Below, in pieces: positions 8,328-16,394 of a stretch of 64,000 nt of DNA (positions are counted from its first letter, which is position 1; each line of letters opens with the position of its first letter). A program made the translations under genes and the position numbers. The notes under the pieces were generated by a model. That model was given only the letters and a program-made list of their open reading frames with translations, made no database searches and had not been told where the DNA came from. The DNA is from Novosphingobium flavum (GTDB taxonomy: Bacteria > Pseudomonadota > Alphaproteobacteria > Sphingomonadales > Sphingomonadaceae), in assembly GCF_014230315.1 (NCBI RefSeq), contig NZ_JACLAW010000006.1, forward strand, positions 124,001 to 188,000, read 5' to 3'.

Positions 8328-9883
8328 GCCTCCAGCACCTCGGCCACGTTCTGAGCGATTACCGCCTGCAGTCGTGCCGCCTCGGCGTTCAGCCCCTCCA
8401 GCTCCTCCTGCAGCGCCTCCAGTCGCAGCTTGAAGTCCTCGTCGTCCGGTTCCTCGCCCACTGCCACGCCCACATAGCGCCCAGGGTTCAGGCTCCAGTC
8501 CTGTGCGGCGATCTCGGCCCGGCTGGCTACCTTGCACAGACCGGGGACGTCCTTGTAGCCATCGTCGCCGAAGGTCTCGGTCATCCGGGGGCCGCTGCCG
8601 CCATCCAGCTCCTCCTCCTCGCCGCGCCACAGGCGGACGATGTTGGCCACGAACTCGATCTGGTCGGGCGTGAAGTCGCGGTGGGCGCGGCTGATCTGGC
8701 GGAAGATGTGGCGAGCGTCGATGAACAGCACCTCGTCGGCGCGAGGCCCCTTCGCCTTGCCCTTGTCGAGGAACCACAGGGTCACCGGCAGGGTCACTGT
8801 GAAGAACATGTTGGGCGAGGTGGTGACGATCACGTCCACCGCTCCGCTCTCGATCAGCTTGCGGCGCATGTCCCGCTCGTTTCCGCCCGCGTCCGAGGCC
8901 GAGTTGGCCATGACGAACCCAGCCCGCCCGGTTTCGTTCAGCGCGGCGGTGAACAGCCCGATCCACAAATAGTTCGCATTGTTGACCGTGGGGATGCCCA
9001 GAGCGAACCGGGCGTCGACCTTGCCTGCCTCGTTCACCAGCCGCGAGCGGTCCACCTCCGACTGGTTGAATGGAGGGTTGGCCATGACGAAATCGAACTT
9101 GCCCACCATCCCGTGCGGGTCGTCATAGTAACTGTTGGCCTCGCGGATGTCGCCGGAGAGCCCATGGACCGCCAGGTTCAGGCGGCACAGCTTCTGGGTG
9201 TCCGCCATCTTCTCGGTCCCGTACACGCTGATCTCGCGCGACGGGGTCTTGTGGTGGCGCCGGACGAACTCGGCGGAGTGGACGAACATGCCCCCCGAGC
9301 CGCAGGCGGGATCGAAGATGGTCCCGTGGTAGGGCTCGATCACCTCCACGATCAGCTTAACGATCGACGACGGCGTGAAATACTCCCCGCCCTTCTGCAT
9401 GAAGGCCGAGGCGAACTCGCCCATGAAATACTCGAAGATCAGCCCGTAGGCGTCCCCGGTGATCTGGAGGGGCTGGAGGAGGCGCAGGAGCTCCCTCAGG
9501 ACGCTGTTGGGCAACGATCCGTAGCCCTGGGGCATCACCCCCGCCAGGTCCGGGTTGTGCTCTGTGATGGCCTTCATGGCCGCGTTGAGGGCGTCTGCGA
9601 GGTTCTCCGTCTCCGGCAGGCCCAGCAGGTAGGAGAAGCGGGCATGGTCGGGCAGGTAGACAGCCCCCCGGCCCTGATAGTCGCCAGGAGTGGGCTTGAG
9701 GCGGCCCGTGAAGCTCTGCGCCAACTCCTCGTGGACGGTGTCGAACTTCGTTTCCATCTGCCGCAGGGCGATGAGCGCCAGGACCGGCTGGGCGTACTGG
9801 TCAGGGCGCAGCGCCGTGTTGGTCCAGAGCTGGTTGGCCGTCTGGAAGAGGCGGCGCGAGAGGTCCTGAAGATCGACTGACAC
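8324..9883 (-). CDS. hsdM: Type I restriction-modification methyltransferase subunit M
   Basis: 519 residues. The N-terminal helical domain (about 1-150) is followed by an N6-adenine methyltransferase fold with SAM-binding motif I (FDPACGSGGMFVHSAEF, near 192) and the catalytic NPPF (MANPPFNQ, near 267). It methylates adenine in the HsdS target using S-adenosylmethionine. It is the first gene of the minus-strand operon hsdM-hsdS-hsdR, with four-base overlap to hsdS. The promoter should lie in the 109 bp between it and the integrase stop. Confidence 0.95.
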   Translation of the reverse strand: MSVDLQDLSRRLFQTANQLWTNTALRPDQYAQPVLALIALRQMETKFDTVHEELAQSFTGRLKPTPGDYQGRGAVYLPDHARFSYLLGLPETENLADALNAAMKAITEHNPDLAGVMPQGYGSLPNSVLRELLRLLQPLQITGDAYGLIFEYFMGEFASAFMQKGGEYFTPSSIVKLIVEVIEPYHGTIFDPACGSGGMFVHSAEFVRRHHKTPSREISVYGTEKMADTQKLCRLNLAVHGLSGDIREANSYYDDPHGMVGKFDFVMANPPFNQSEVDRSRLVNEAGKVDARFALGIPTVNNANYLWIGLFTAALNETGRAGFVMANSASDAGGNERDMRRKLIESGAVDVIVTTSPNMFFTVTLPVTLWFLDKGKAKGPRADEVLFIDARHIFRQISRAHRDFTPDQIEFVANIVRLWRGEEEELDGGSGPRMTETFGDDGYKDVPGLCKVASRAEIAAQDWSLNPGRYVGVAVGEEPDDEDFKLRLEALQEELEGLNAEAARLQAVIAQNVAEVLEA

Positions 9884-9992
9884 AATTATCCCCCTGGGCG
9901 AAGAGCACGCCCTGATAGTCTCGCAACCTTAAACATGTTCTCGACGACAGCGGCAACGGTCTTCGATCGCGCCCGATGAACTCGGCGAGGCC

Positions 9993-11702
9993 TTAGGTAA
10001 CTTCCAGGAAGCGCGGCATCTTTTCCAGCTCGCGCGACAACACGTCGACAAGGTTCGGAAGGTCTTCGAGATAGGTCTTGTCGTGGACGTCTGACGATGC
10101 GTGCCCAGTGATTGCCTTGGTGACCACTCGATCCAGTCCATGGCGGACGGCCAGGTGGGAGAATAGGTGGCGCCAGGCATGGTTGGGCTTCACGCCGTCA
10201 ATCCCCAACGAGTGCACCCATTCGGCCAGCTTCGACCCCAGCCTGTTCGACTGACGGTTTATGGCGTTGTCGCTACGGCGCTTGGAAGGGTTGTAGAAGA
10301 GCGGTCCGTCCGGATGAGCTGCGACGAAGTCCAGGAAGCCCTGCTCCTGCAGATGGCTGTGCAGTGGCACGTTTCGGAAGGTCCTGGTCTTTACGGTCCC
10401 AGCGTCAGGGGTGATCCGCATCACCCACACGCCCTCATCCTGGAAGACATCTTGCTTACGGAGCTGAGTGATCTCGTTCACGCGGGCGCCCGAGTAGGCC
10501 ATGAGCCAGGGGCACCACCGCTTGGCATTGCGGAGGTCCTGGCCTTCTCTCGATTGCGCAGGCACCAGGGAAGCCCGCAGGATCGTCAGGGCCTCCTCGG
10601 TGGTAAACGCCTTGCCCCGCGTCTTGGGCTTGGCGGGCAGCTTTACCGGGGTAACTTCCAGGGCCGGATTGCGGGGAATAAGGTTGTCGCCCTTAGCCCA
10701 TGCAAACAAGGCGTTCACCGCACCAAGATAGCTGCCGTTGATCGTCTTCGCCGAGAGGGGCTGACCGCGAAATTTGACCTCGTCTCGTAGGTGATTGCGC
10801 CATGCCACGAGCTGGTCGTGGGTGATGGATTGCACGTCGGCCTGATCGACGAACTCAGCCAGATGGATGACGTAGGGACGCCACTGGGCCACCGTTTTGG
10901 GATGCCTGCCGGGAACCGCTGCATATTGGTTGAAAAGGTCGAGCAAGCTGATCCGGCCTGAAGGCGTCGCGCTTCCCTTCTTCGTCTGCGGGAGTTCAGG
11001 CATCGGAGGGGTAGGCACATCGTCCCCGTCCAGGCGCCGCAGGGCTTCTTCGTGAGCGGTTGCCGCCGCGTTGTTCAGGGCCGAGCACAGGTCTCGGAAA
11101 GAGGTTCCGCCCGGCTCCAGTTCCAGTTCGCAGTCCGACGCCATGGACATGGCAAGGTCGCCCCAGGCGCTGATAATGCCCGGTTCGTCACCCGTGGCTC
11201 TTAGCGTGCGGGCGCTTTCCCGTATGGCCGAGTGCGCGAGCCGGATGCTCTGGGTCCACTTGGCGGCGGCAGACACTTCGGGCAGCTCAAAGCCAACCTG
11301 CCGGGCCACGTCTGATCCAAGAGCCGCGAGCGCCTTTGCCTCTGGGTCGCGACGCCGGGCGTCGTCAGATGCCAGGGCTTCGACCCGGTAGCGTTCGGCC
11401 AAGATGGCAATCGTTGGCGCATCGAGCTCGTCGTAGTTGCCCAACGCTCGTTTGTGTCCGGCGACCTCTGCTTTTCTCGCGGCAGCGACGATGTTTTCGA
11501 AGTCCCGCTCGGCAGCGCGGTATCGGTCCATGGCCCCGGGTTCGTTCAGAGACCTGGCGTGCAGCGACTTCTTGTATTCGATCCGGCCTCTACCAGTCGG
11601 ACTGGAGCTCGGGATAAGTTGCACGAGCTCCTTGGGGAACTTGCGGCGGTAGCTGAGAATACCGCTCTTCTCGGTTTGGAGGTACGACACCACTACCTTC
11701 AT
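9993..11702 (-). CDS. Tyrosine recombinase / phage-type integrase
   Basis: 569 residues. The N-terminal arm- and core-binding region is long (about 1-370). The catalytic domain shows the first arginine in SGARVNEITQL (near 404), the H-x-x-R box in HAWRHLF (near 510), the later histidine in ITGHAS and the nucleophilic tyrosine in DKTYLED (near 543). It should integrate and excise the island carrying the hsd genes. Its 5' end points outward to the edge at about 11.7-11.86 kb, the usual place for an attachment site, although no tRNA target is visible there. Confidence 0.92.
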   Translation of the reverse strand: MKVVVSYLQTEKSGILSYRRKFPKELVQLIPSSSPTGRGRIEYKKSLHARSLNEPGAMDRYRAAERDFENIVAAARKAEVAGHKRALGNYDELDAPTIAILAERYRVEALASDDARRRDPEAKALAALGSDVARQVGFELPEVSAAAKWTQSIRLAHSAIRESARTLRATGDEPGIISAWGDLAMSMASDCELELEPGGTSFRDLCSALNNAAATAHEEALRRLDGDDVPTPPMPELPQTKKGSATPSGRISLLDLFNQYAAVPGRHPKTVAQWRPYVIHLAEFVDQADVQSITHDQLVAWRNHLRDEVKFRGQPLSAKTINGSYLGAVNALFAWAKGDNLIPRNPALEVTPVKLPAKPKTRGKAFTTEEALTILRASLVPAQSREGQDLRNAKRWCPWLMAYSGARVNEITQLRKQDVFQDEGVWVMRITPDAGTVKTRTFRNVPLHSHLQEQGFLDFVAAHPDGPLFYNPSKRRSDNAINRQSNRLGSKLAEWVHSLGIDGVKPNHAWRHLFSHLAVRHGLDRVVTKAITGHASSDVHDKTYLEDLPNLVDVLSRELEKMPRFLEVT

Positions 11703-11857
11703 CTCATGCCTCGGTGTACGAGTAAGTGTACGACCGAGCGGTTGAAAAGTAGCGATATCCGGGGATTTCCCCCAAAATCAACCCCTTAGAGGGGTAATGG
11801 TGCCCAGAAGAGGAAACTTCGAGGGCTCCCAAGCAGCTGATTTCCATCGCAAATTGA

Positions 11858-12133
11858 CGGAAGGAAATCGCCGAAGTCGTTACTAGCACCAACAGATCGT
11901 CTGGAAAAGGCCGGATGTCGGCAGACGATCGGCTCACCTGCTTCTTGGAAAGGCGCGACGCCGGCTTGTCGCATATTCACTTCCACGACAGCCGCCGAGA
12001 AGCTGCGTCGAAAATGGCCCCTAAGTTGTCCAACGTGTTGGACCTAGCCGCGATCACCGGGCACAAGTCTTTTTCGATTCAAGCCTATTACAGGCCGAAA
12101 GCGGCGGATCTCGCCGCGCGACTAGATAGATAG
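11858..12133 (+). pseudogene. C-terminal remnant of a second tyrosine integrase
   Basis: Open from after the stop at 11855 to the stop at 12131-12133. The product reads HFHDSRREAASKMAPKLSN, then LAAITGHKSFSIQAYYRP, then AADLAARLDR. These are the H-x-x-R box, the GH motif and the catalytic tyrosine region of a phage-type integrase, but the N-terminal and core-binding parts and the first catalytic arginine are absent. An internal ATG at 11915 would give 72 residues. It is only distantly similar to the intact integrase at 9993-11702 and lies on the other strand. It may be a gene cut by insertion of that island or an older decayed element. Confidence 0.75.
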
Positions 12134-12344
12134 ACGTGCGGGGATGCTACGTGGGCTAGTTGAGAGCGTAAATATGAGGACAGGTCAGCCCCAATCGATA
12201 CCACAACATTTTCGCGCTGACTGGCTGTTCATTCACGCAGAGCGAGATCGCCATGGTGTTGCCTATTCCGGCGGAAAAATGCGTACAACGTACCAATGCC
12301 GTCATGAGATTGAATGGCGCTGACCTATTCAATGACCAGCTCTG

Positions 12345-12743
12345 TCAGACGAAGGTGTACGAGCAGACCTTGTTGCCGGCCGGATCCCGCAAATAGGCGG
12401 CGTAGGCGCCGGGCAGGTGGCTGCGAGCGCCTGGAGCGCCTTCGTCGGTCCCACCGGCGGCAAGGCCGGCTGCGTGGAAGGCATCGACCTGCGCCGGAGT
12501 GGCGGCGGCGAAGCCAAGCGTCACGCCGTTGCCCGACGGGGCCTTGCCATTGCCCGGCTTGAGCACGAGGAAGGCCGGCTTGTCCTTGCCGTAGAGAACC
12601 ACGGTTTCGCCGAACGGCCCCATGTTCTTCACGCCCAGCGGCGCCAGCGCGGCGTCATAGAATGCGGTCGAGACGTCGAGGTCGTTTGCACCCAAGCAGG
12701 CGTGCGAAAAGACTTCGTTACCCGAGATAACTGGATCAGCCAT
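12345..12743 (-). CDS. VOC (glyoxalase/dioxygenase superfamily) protein
   Basis: 132 residues, a single vicinal-oxygen-chelate module: FSHACLGANDLDVSTAFYD at the start, GVTLGFAAATPAQVDAFH in the middle and AAYLRDPAGNKVCSYTF at the end. AGGGAGA precedes the ATG at a good distance. It is 24 bp downstream of frmA on the same strand, probably in one operon. A role in handling aldehyde or glutathione adducts is a reasonable guess, but the substrate is not shown by the sequence. Confidence 0.85.
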   Translation of the reverse strand: MADPVISGNEVFSHACLGANDLDVSTAFYDAALAPLGVKNMGPFGETVVLYGKDKPAFLVLKPGNGKAPSGNGVTLGFAAATPAQVDAFHAAGLAAGGTDEGAPGARSHLPGAYAAYLRDPAGNKVCSYTFV

Positions 12744-12767
12744 TACTATTCTCCCTTGCGTTAAAAC

Positions 12768-13883
12768 TCAAAACACCACGACCGAGCGGATCGACTTGCC
12801 GGCGTGCATCAGGTCGAAGGCGGTGTTGATCTCCTCCAGCCCCATGACGTGGGTGATCATCGGGTCAATCTCGATCTTGCCGGTCATGTACATGTCGACG
12901 ATCTTGGGCACGTCGGTGCGGCCCTTGGCCCCGCCGAACGCGGTGCCGCGCCAGTTGCGGCCCGTCACGAGCTGGAACGGACGGGTCGCGATCTCCTTGC
13001 CGGCCTCGGCCACCCCGATGATGATGCTGGTGCCCCAGCCGCGGTGGCACGCTTCGAGCGCCGTGCGCATGACCTCGGTGTTACCGGTGGCGTCGAAGGT
13101 GTAGTCGGCGCCGCCATCGGTCAGTTCGACCACCTTGGCGACGGTCTCCTCGCGGCTCAGGCCCTTCGAGTTGAGGAAGTGGGTCATGCCGAAGCGCTTG
13201 CCCCATTCCTCACGGCTTGGGTTGATGTCGACGCCGATGATCCGGCCAGCACCGGCCAGCCGCGCGCCCTGGATCACGTTGAGCCCGATCCCGCCGAGCC
13301 CGAACACCACCACGTTGTCGCCGACCTGGACCTTTGCGGTGTTGATCACCGCGCCGACTCCGGTGGTCACGCCGCAGCCGATGTAGCAGCTCGACTGGAA
13401 CGGCGCGTCCTCGCGGATCTTAGCCACCGCGATTTCGGGCAGCACGGTGAAGTTCGAGAAGGTCGAGCAGCCCATGTAGTGGAAGATCGGCTGTCCCTTG
13501 TAGGAGAAGCGCGTGGTACCGTCCGGCATCAGCCCCTTGCCCTGGGTGGCGCGGATCGCGGTGCACAGATTGGTCTTGCCCGAGAGGCACGACTTACACT
13601 GGCGGCATTCTGGGGTGTATAGCGGGATCACGTGATCGCCCGGCTTTACGCTGGTAACGCCGGGGCCAACCTCGCGCACAACGCCCGCCCCTTCGTGGCC
13701 AAGGACGGACGGGAAGATCCCTTCGCTGTCCAGCCCGTCGAGCGTGTAGGCATCGGTGTGGCACACGCCGGTGGCCATGATTTCGACCAGCACTTCACCG
13801 GCCTTGGGGCCTTCCAGATCAAGCTCGACGATTTCGAGCGGCTGCTTGGGCGCGAATGCGACGGCGGCGCGAGTCTTCATCAT
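12768..13883 (-). CDS. frmA: S-(hydroxymethyl)glutathione dehydrogenase / class III alcohol dehydrogenase
   Basis: 371 residues, a typical class III ADH. It shows the catalytic zinc ligands ([12 protein letters not shown] and GHEGAG), the structural-zinc lobe with four cysteines ([15 protein letters not shown]), and the NAD-binding Rossmann glycine pattern ([19 protein letters not shown]). It oxidises the spontaneous formaldehyde-glutathione adduct to S-formylglutathione with NAD, a cytosolic detoxification step. A LysR regulator is transcribed divergently from the 93-bp gap upstream and may control it. No S-formylglutathione hydrolase (frmB) lies next to it. Confidence 0.95.
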   Translation of the reverse strand: MMKTRAAVAFAPKQPLEIVELDLEGPKAGEVLVEIMATGVCHTDAYTLDGLDSEGIFPSVLGHEGAGVVREVGPGVTSVKPGDHVIPLYTPECRQCKSCLSGKTNLCTAIRATQGKGLMPDGTTRFSYKGQPIFHYMGCSTFSNFTVLPEIAVAKIREDAPFQSSCYIGCGVTTGVGAVINTAKVQVGDNVVVFGLGGIGLNVIQGARLAGAGRIIGVDINPSREEWGKRFGMTHFLNSKGLSREETVAKVVELTDGGADYTFDATGNTEVMRTALEACHRGWGTSIIIGVAEAGKEIATRPFQLVTGRNWRGTAFGGAKGRTDVPKIVDMYMTGKIEIDPMITHVMGLEEINTAFDLMHAGKSIRSVVVF

Positions 13884-13976
13884 TGCTCTCCAAAAGGGAA
13901 GTGCGGCGAGCTATCATTATCCCTACAGAGTGTTAATATGCTAGTTTGACAATATACTTTGCCATTTGGAGTTATA

Positions 13977-14864
13977 ATGACGCGTTGGGAAGGCATTGAC
14001 GAGTTTGTCGCAGTGGCGAACGCTGGAGGTTTTACCCGAGGGGCCAACCTGATCGGAATGTCTCCCACGCATGTTAGCCGCGCGGTAATGGCGCTAGAGC
14101 GTCGCCTTGATACCCAGCTTTTTCATCGCACCACTCGTACAGTGCGGCTCACAGACGCAGGGCGCGGGTTTCTTGAACGTTGCGAGCGCATTGTTCAGGA
14201 ACGTGACGAGGCCTTCGCATTAGTCGGTCAAAAGGGAGAGCCCCACGGCGAATTGCGCGTGACATGCTCGACTGCAATGGGAGAAAGATTTGTCGCACCG
14301 ATCCTCCGCCGCTTTGCGATGCAGCATCCCCGGCTAAGCCTGACGATAGAGCTCACCAATCGGGTCATTGATATGGTTGCAGAGGACTTCGATCTTGCCA
14401 TACGGACGGGGAGCACAAACGATCCGCGGTTGGTGGCGGTTCCGGTCGCGTCAAGAACGCTGCACACTTGTGCCGCTCCTGACTACCTTTCGCGCAGGGG
14501 TCGACCCGATCAAATTGGGGCGCTCGCTTCGCATGAATGCATCATTGGTACTGCGGCAACATGGCAATTCAAAATAGACGGGCGAGAATTTCTTTATCGC
14601 CCTGCGGGTCGATTCCATTGCAATAGCGGCCATGCGGTAATTGAGGCATGCATCGACGGCATGGGGGTTTGCCAGCTGCCCGATTTCTATATTTTTCCAT
14701 TTCTCAAGCGTGGCATGGTGGAACTCGTTCTCGAAGAGGTCCAAGCACCTGATGAGCCAATTTGGGCGGTCTATCCGCAACGCCGGCATCTACTCCCCAA
14801 ACTTCAACATGCCATAGAGGCGCTCAAAAACGAGCTTGCCGCAGCAATGAATCGACGAAACTGA
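13977..14864 (+). CDS. LysR-family transcriptional regulator, divergent to frmA
   Basis: 295 residues from ATG 13977; a TTG 18 bases upstream is in frame, but family alignment favours the ATG (MTRWEGIDEFVAVANAGGF). The N-terminal winged HTH (FTRGANLIGMSPTHVSRAV) is followed by a LysR substrate-binding domain. The 93-bp divergent gap to frmA is the normal arrangement for a LysR protein and its target. The inducer is unknown. Confidence 0.88.
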   Translation: MTRWEGIDEFVAVANAGGFTRGANLIGMSPTHVSRAVMALERRLDTQLFHRTTRTVRLTDAGRGFLERCERIVQERDEAFALVGQKGEPHGELRVTCSTAMGERFVAPILRRFAMQHPRLSLTIELTNRVIDMVAEDFDLAIRTGSTNDPRLVAVPVASRTLHTCAAPDYLSRRGRPDQIGALASHECIIGTAATWQFKIDGREFLYRPAGRFHCNSGHAVIEACIDGMGVCQLPDFYIFPFLKRGMVELVLEEVQAPDEPIWAVYPQRRHLLPKLQHAIEALKNELAAAMNRRN

Positions 14865-15207
14865 CGACCAGTGGCAACTGGTATGTGAGTGGCCAACAGA
14901 CTGCGTCGCGCTCTAAAGCTGATCGATTGACCGCTACAGCCCTTTGGAAGAGTCTGCGGAGGCAACCGGCGCTCTTAAGAAGGTTATGGTGAGCCGTATC
15001 TAGGCAGTTCCAGGAGCAGCTGGGCAAACCGGATCATGTTCGAAGGAGAACACATATATCGAATAGACCTGCTGACTTTGGACAATGATGCGCTCTGCGG
15101 CTCTGGCCCATTCCTTGGAGTTTTGTGTCGATCCCGCGACGTTGGATGAACTATTCAAGTTTGCCAGACACGATGGCATTATCTGAAGCCTAGGTTTCTC
15201 GGACGCT
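14865..15207. other. Gap between convergent LysR genes, with short hairpin, no gene seen
   Basis: ACCAGT/ACTGGT at 14867-14882 (4-base loop) begins two bases after the upstream stop and may help end transcription. The remaining 325 bp show no ORF with family character on either strand. Confidence 0.4.
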
Positions 15208-16206
15208 TTAGCTCCGCGAGATGGGTGTCGAGGTGCGCGCGCGTCGCATCGTTGCCTGGCCTGGGATGGATTTAGCAAGTGCGACGAATCCCGGCGAATT
15301 CATCGCTACCCGACGTACAGCGTCAAAAAAGGCTTTCAGGCGATTGTTTTCGACGGAAGAGCGATGGGTATACAAGATCACTTCGCCTTGGATGCTCGCG
15401 CCTTTTGGCTCTACGTTGACAAGTGATCCGTCTGCTACTTCCTTTTCAAACATAGGAACCGGAGCGAACGCAGATACATTTCGATTTTTGAGGACCCTAT
15501 GTATCAAATCTATATTGTTTGCGTAGATAAGTTTTCGCGGAAGTTTCAAATTTGCTTCGTCGAAAATTCTGACAACATCTAAAAATGCTTTGCTTTCTCG
15601 GGGAGGAACAAGCCAACTGTTGTCAGAAAGATCTTCTAATCGCACTGATTTAATGCCATCGAGATCTTCGGGGCGTACGAATAGGCCGATCTCGTATGAG
15701 CAAACGGACTCGCCCTTTAAATCGCTTGGGATTTTTCCGCTCAACGCTGGGCCCAGAACGACCTCAATCTCTCGCCGGGCCAAACGCCCGAGTAAATCAT
15801 CGAATCCACCGTCAACAACTTCGAACGTTAGATTGGCCCTCTCTCCCAAAAGGTCGAGTGCGTCAGGTAGGAGGGCGCTGGAGGCGAGAGATGTCGCGCC
15901 GCATCGAATTCGGGTTTGGTGATCCAGTGCAATTTGATCGAGTAGTGTGCCCAGTTTCATCACGCTGTCGTGAATCTGATTCAGGTGAGCCGAGATTTCG
16001 TTGAAAGCCGAGGTTGGAATCACGCCGCTGGCAGATCTGATCAGCAATTCCATCTGAAGGTCGGTTTCCAGTTCACGGACGCGGCGCGTGAGCGCCGGTT
16101 GCGACAGGAACAAGGACGTCGCGGCACGATTGAAGCTACCCGCAACCACAATTGCCCGCACTTTGAGCAGTTCACTCACGCGGTGTAACAGGCGCCCATA
16201 GGACAT
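15208..16206 (-). CDS. LysR-family transcriptional regulator, divergent to TonB receptor
   Basis: 332 residues from ATG 16206 (MSYGRLLHRVSELLKVRAIV); the frame is open further upstream but that part has no family character. The HTH is FNRAATSLFLSQPALTRRVRE, followed by a LysR effector-binding domain. The C-terminus is longer than usual, with a basic tail. It faces the TonB receptor gene at 16395 across 188 bp that contain a perfect palindrome, so it probably regulates the TonB-sulfatase operon. Confidence 0.86.
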   Translation of the reverse strand: MSYGRLLHRVSELLKVRAIVVAGSFNRAATSLFLSQPALTRRVRELETDLQMELLIRSASGVIPTSAFNEISAHLNQIHDSVMKLGTLLDQIALDHQTRIRCGATSLASSALLPDALDLLGERANLTFEVVDGGFDDLLGRLARREIEVVLGPALSGKIPSDLKGESVCSYEIGLFVRPEDLDGIKSVRLEDLSDNSWLVPPRESKAFLDVVRIFDEANLKLPRKLIYANNIDLIHRVLKNRNVSAFAPVPMFEKEVADGSLVNVEPKGASIQGEVILYTHRSSVENNRLKAFFDAVRRVAMNSPGFVALAKSIPGQATMRRARTSTPISRS

Positions 16207-16251
16207 GTTTGCACTCCAACAGGTTCTGCCGTTGCCCGGCGCGACAGCGGT

Positions 16252-16267
16252 TATCCATAAATGGATA
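16252..16267. promoter_or_regulatory. Perfect palindrome in the LysR/TonB divergent region
   Basis: TATCCAT-AA-ATGGATA, seven-base arms with a two-base centre. It lies 45 bp upstream of the LysR start and 127 bp upstream of the TonB receptor start. It is a plausible operator for the LysR protein at 15208-16206. This is inference from position and symmetry. Confidence 0.45.
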
Positions 16268-16394
16268 GCAGAGTCCAGTATAATCATTGGCCAGCGTTAT
16301 GCTGAGCGGGCAAATTCCCCCGTGATAACCAGAGAGCGAGGCGTCCGGCACAAGATGTCCTCGCTAAAATGGTCTACGGAGAGGGAATACAATC

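Noticed and set aside
8328..8966. Longer N-terminus for HsdS
   Set aside because: The extra 213 codons overlap hsdM in another frame and are Arg/Gly-rich noise; the ATGA overlap at 8324-8327 gives a normal HsdS.
8681..9880. 399-codon plus-strand open frame
   Set aside because: Antisense to hsdM with its intact NPPF and SAM motifs; no own motif.
12804..13622. 272-codon plus-strand open frame
   Set aside because: Shadow of frmA, which is unmistakable on the other strand.
13946..13978. TTGACA ... TATAAT promoter before the LysR gene
   Set aside because: The spacer is 21 bases and the -10-like box overlaps the start codon, so it cannot serve this gene.
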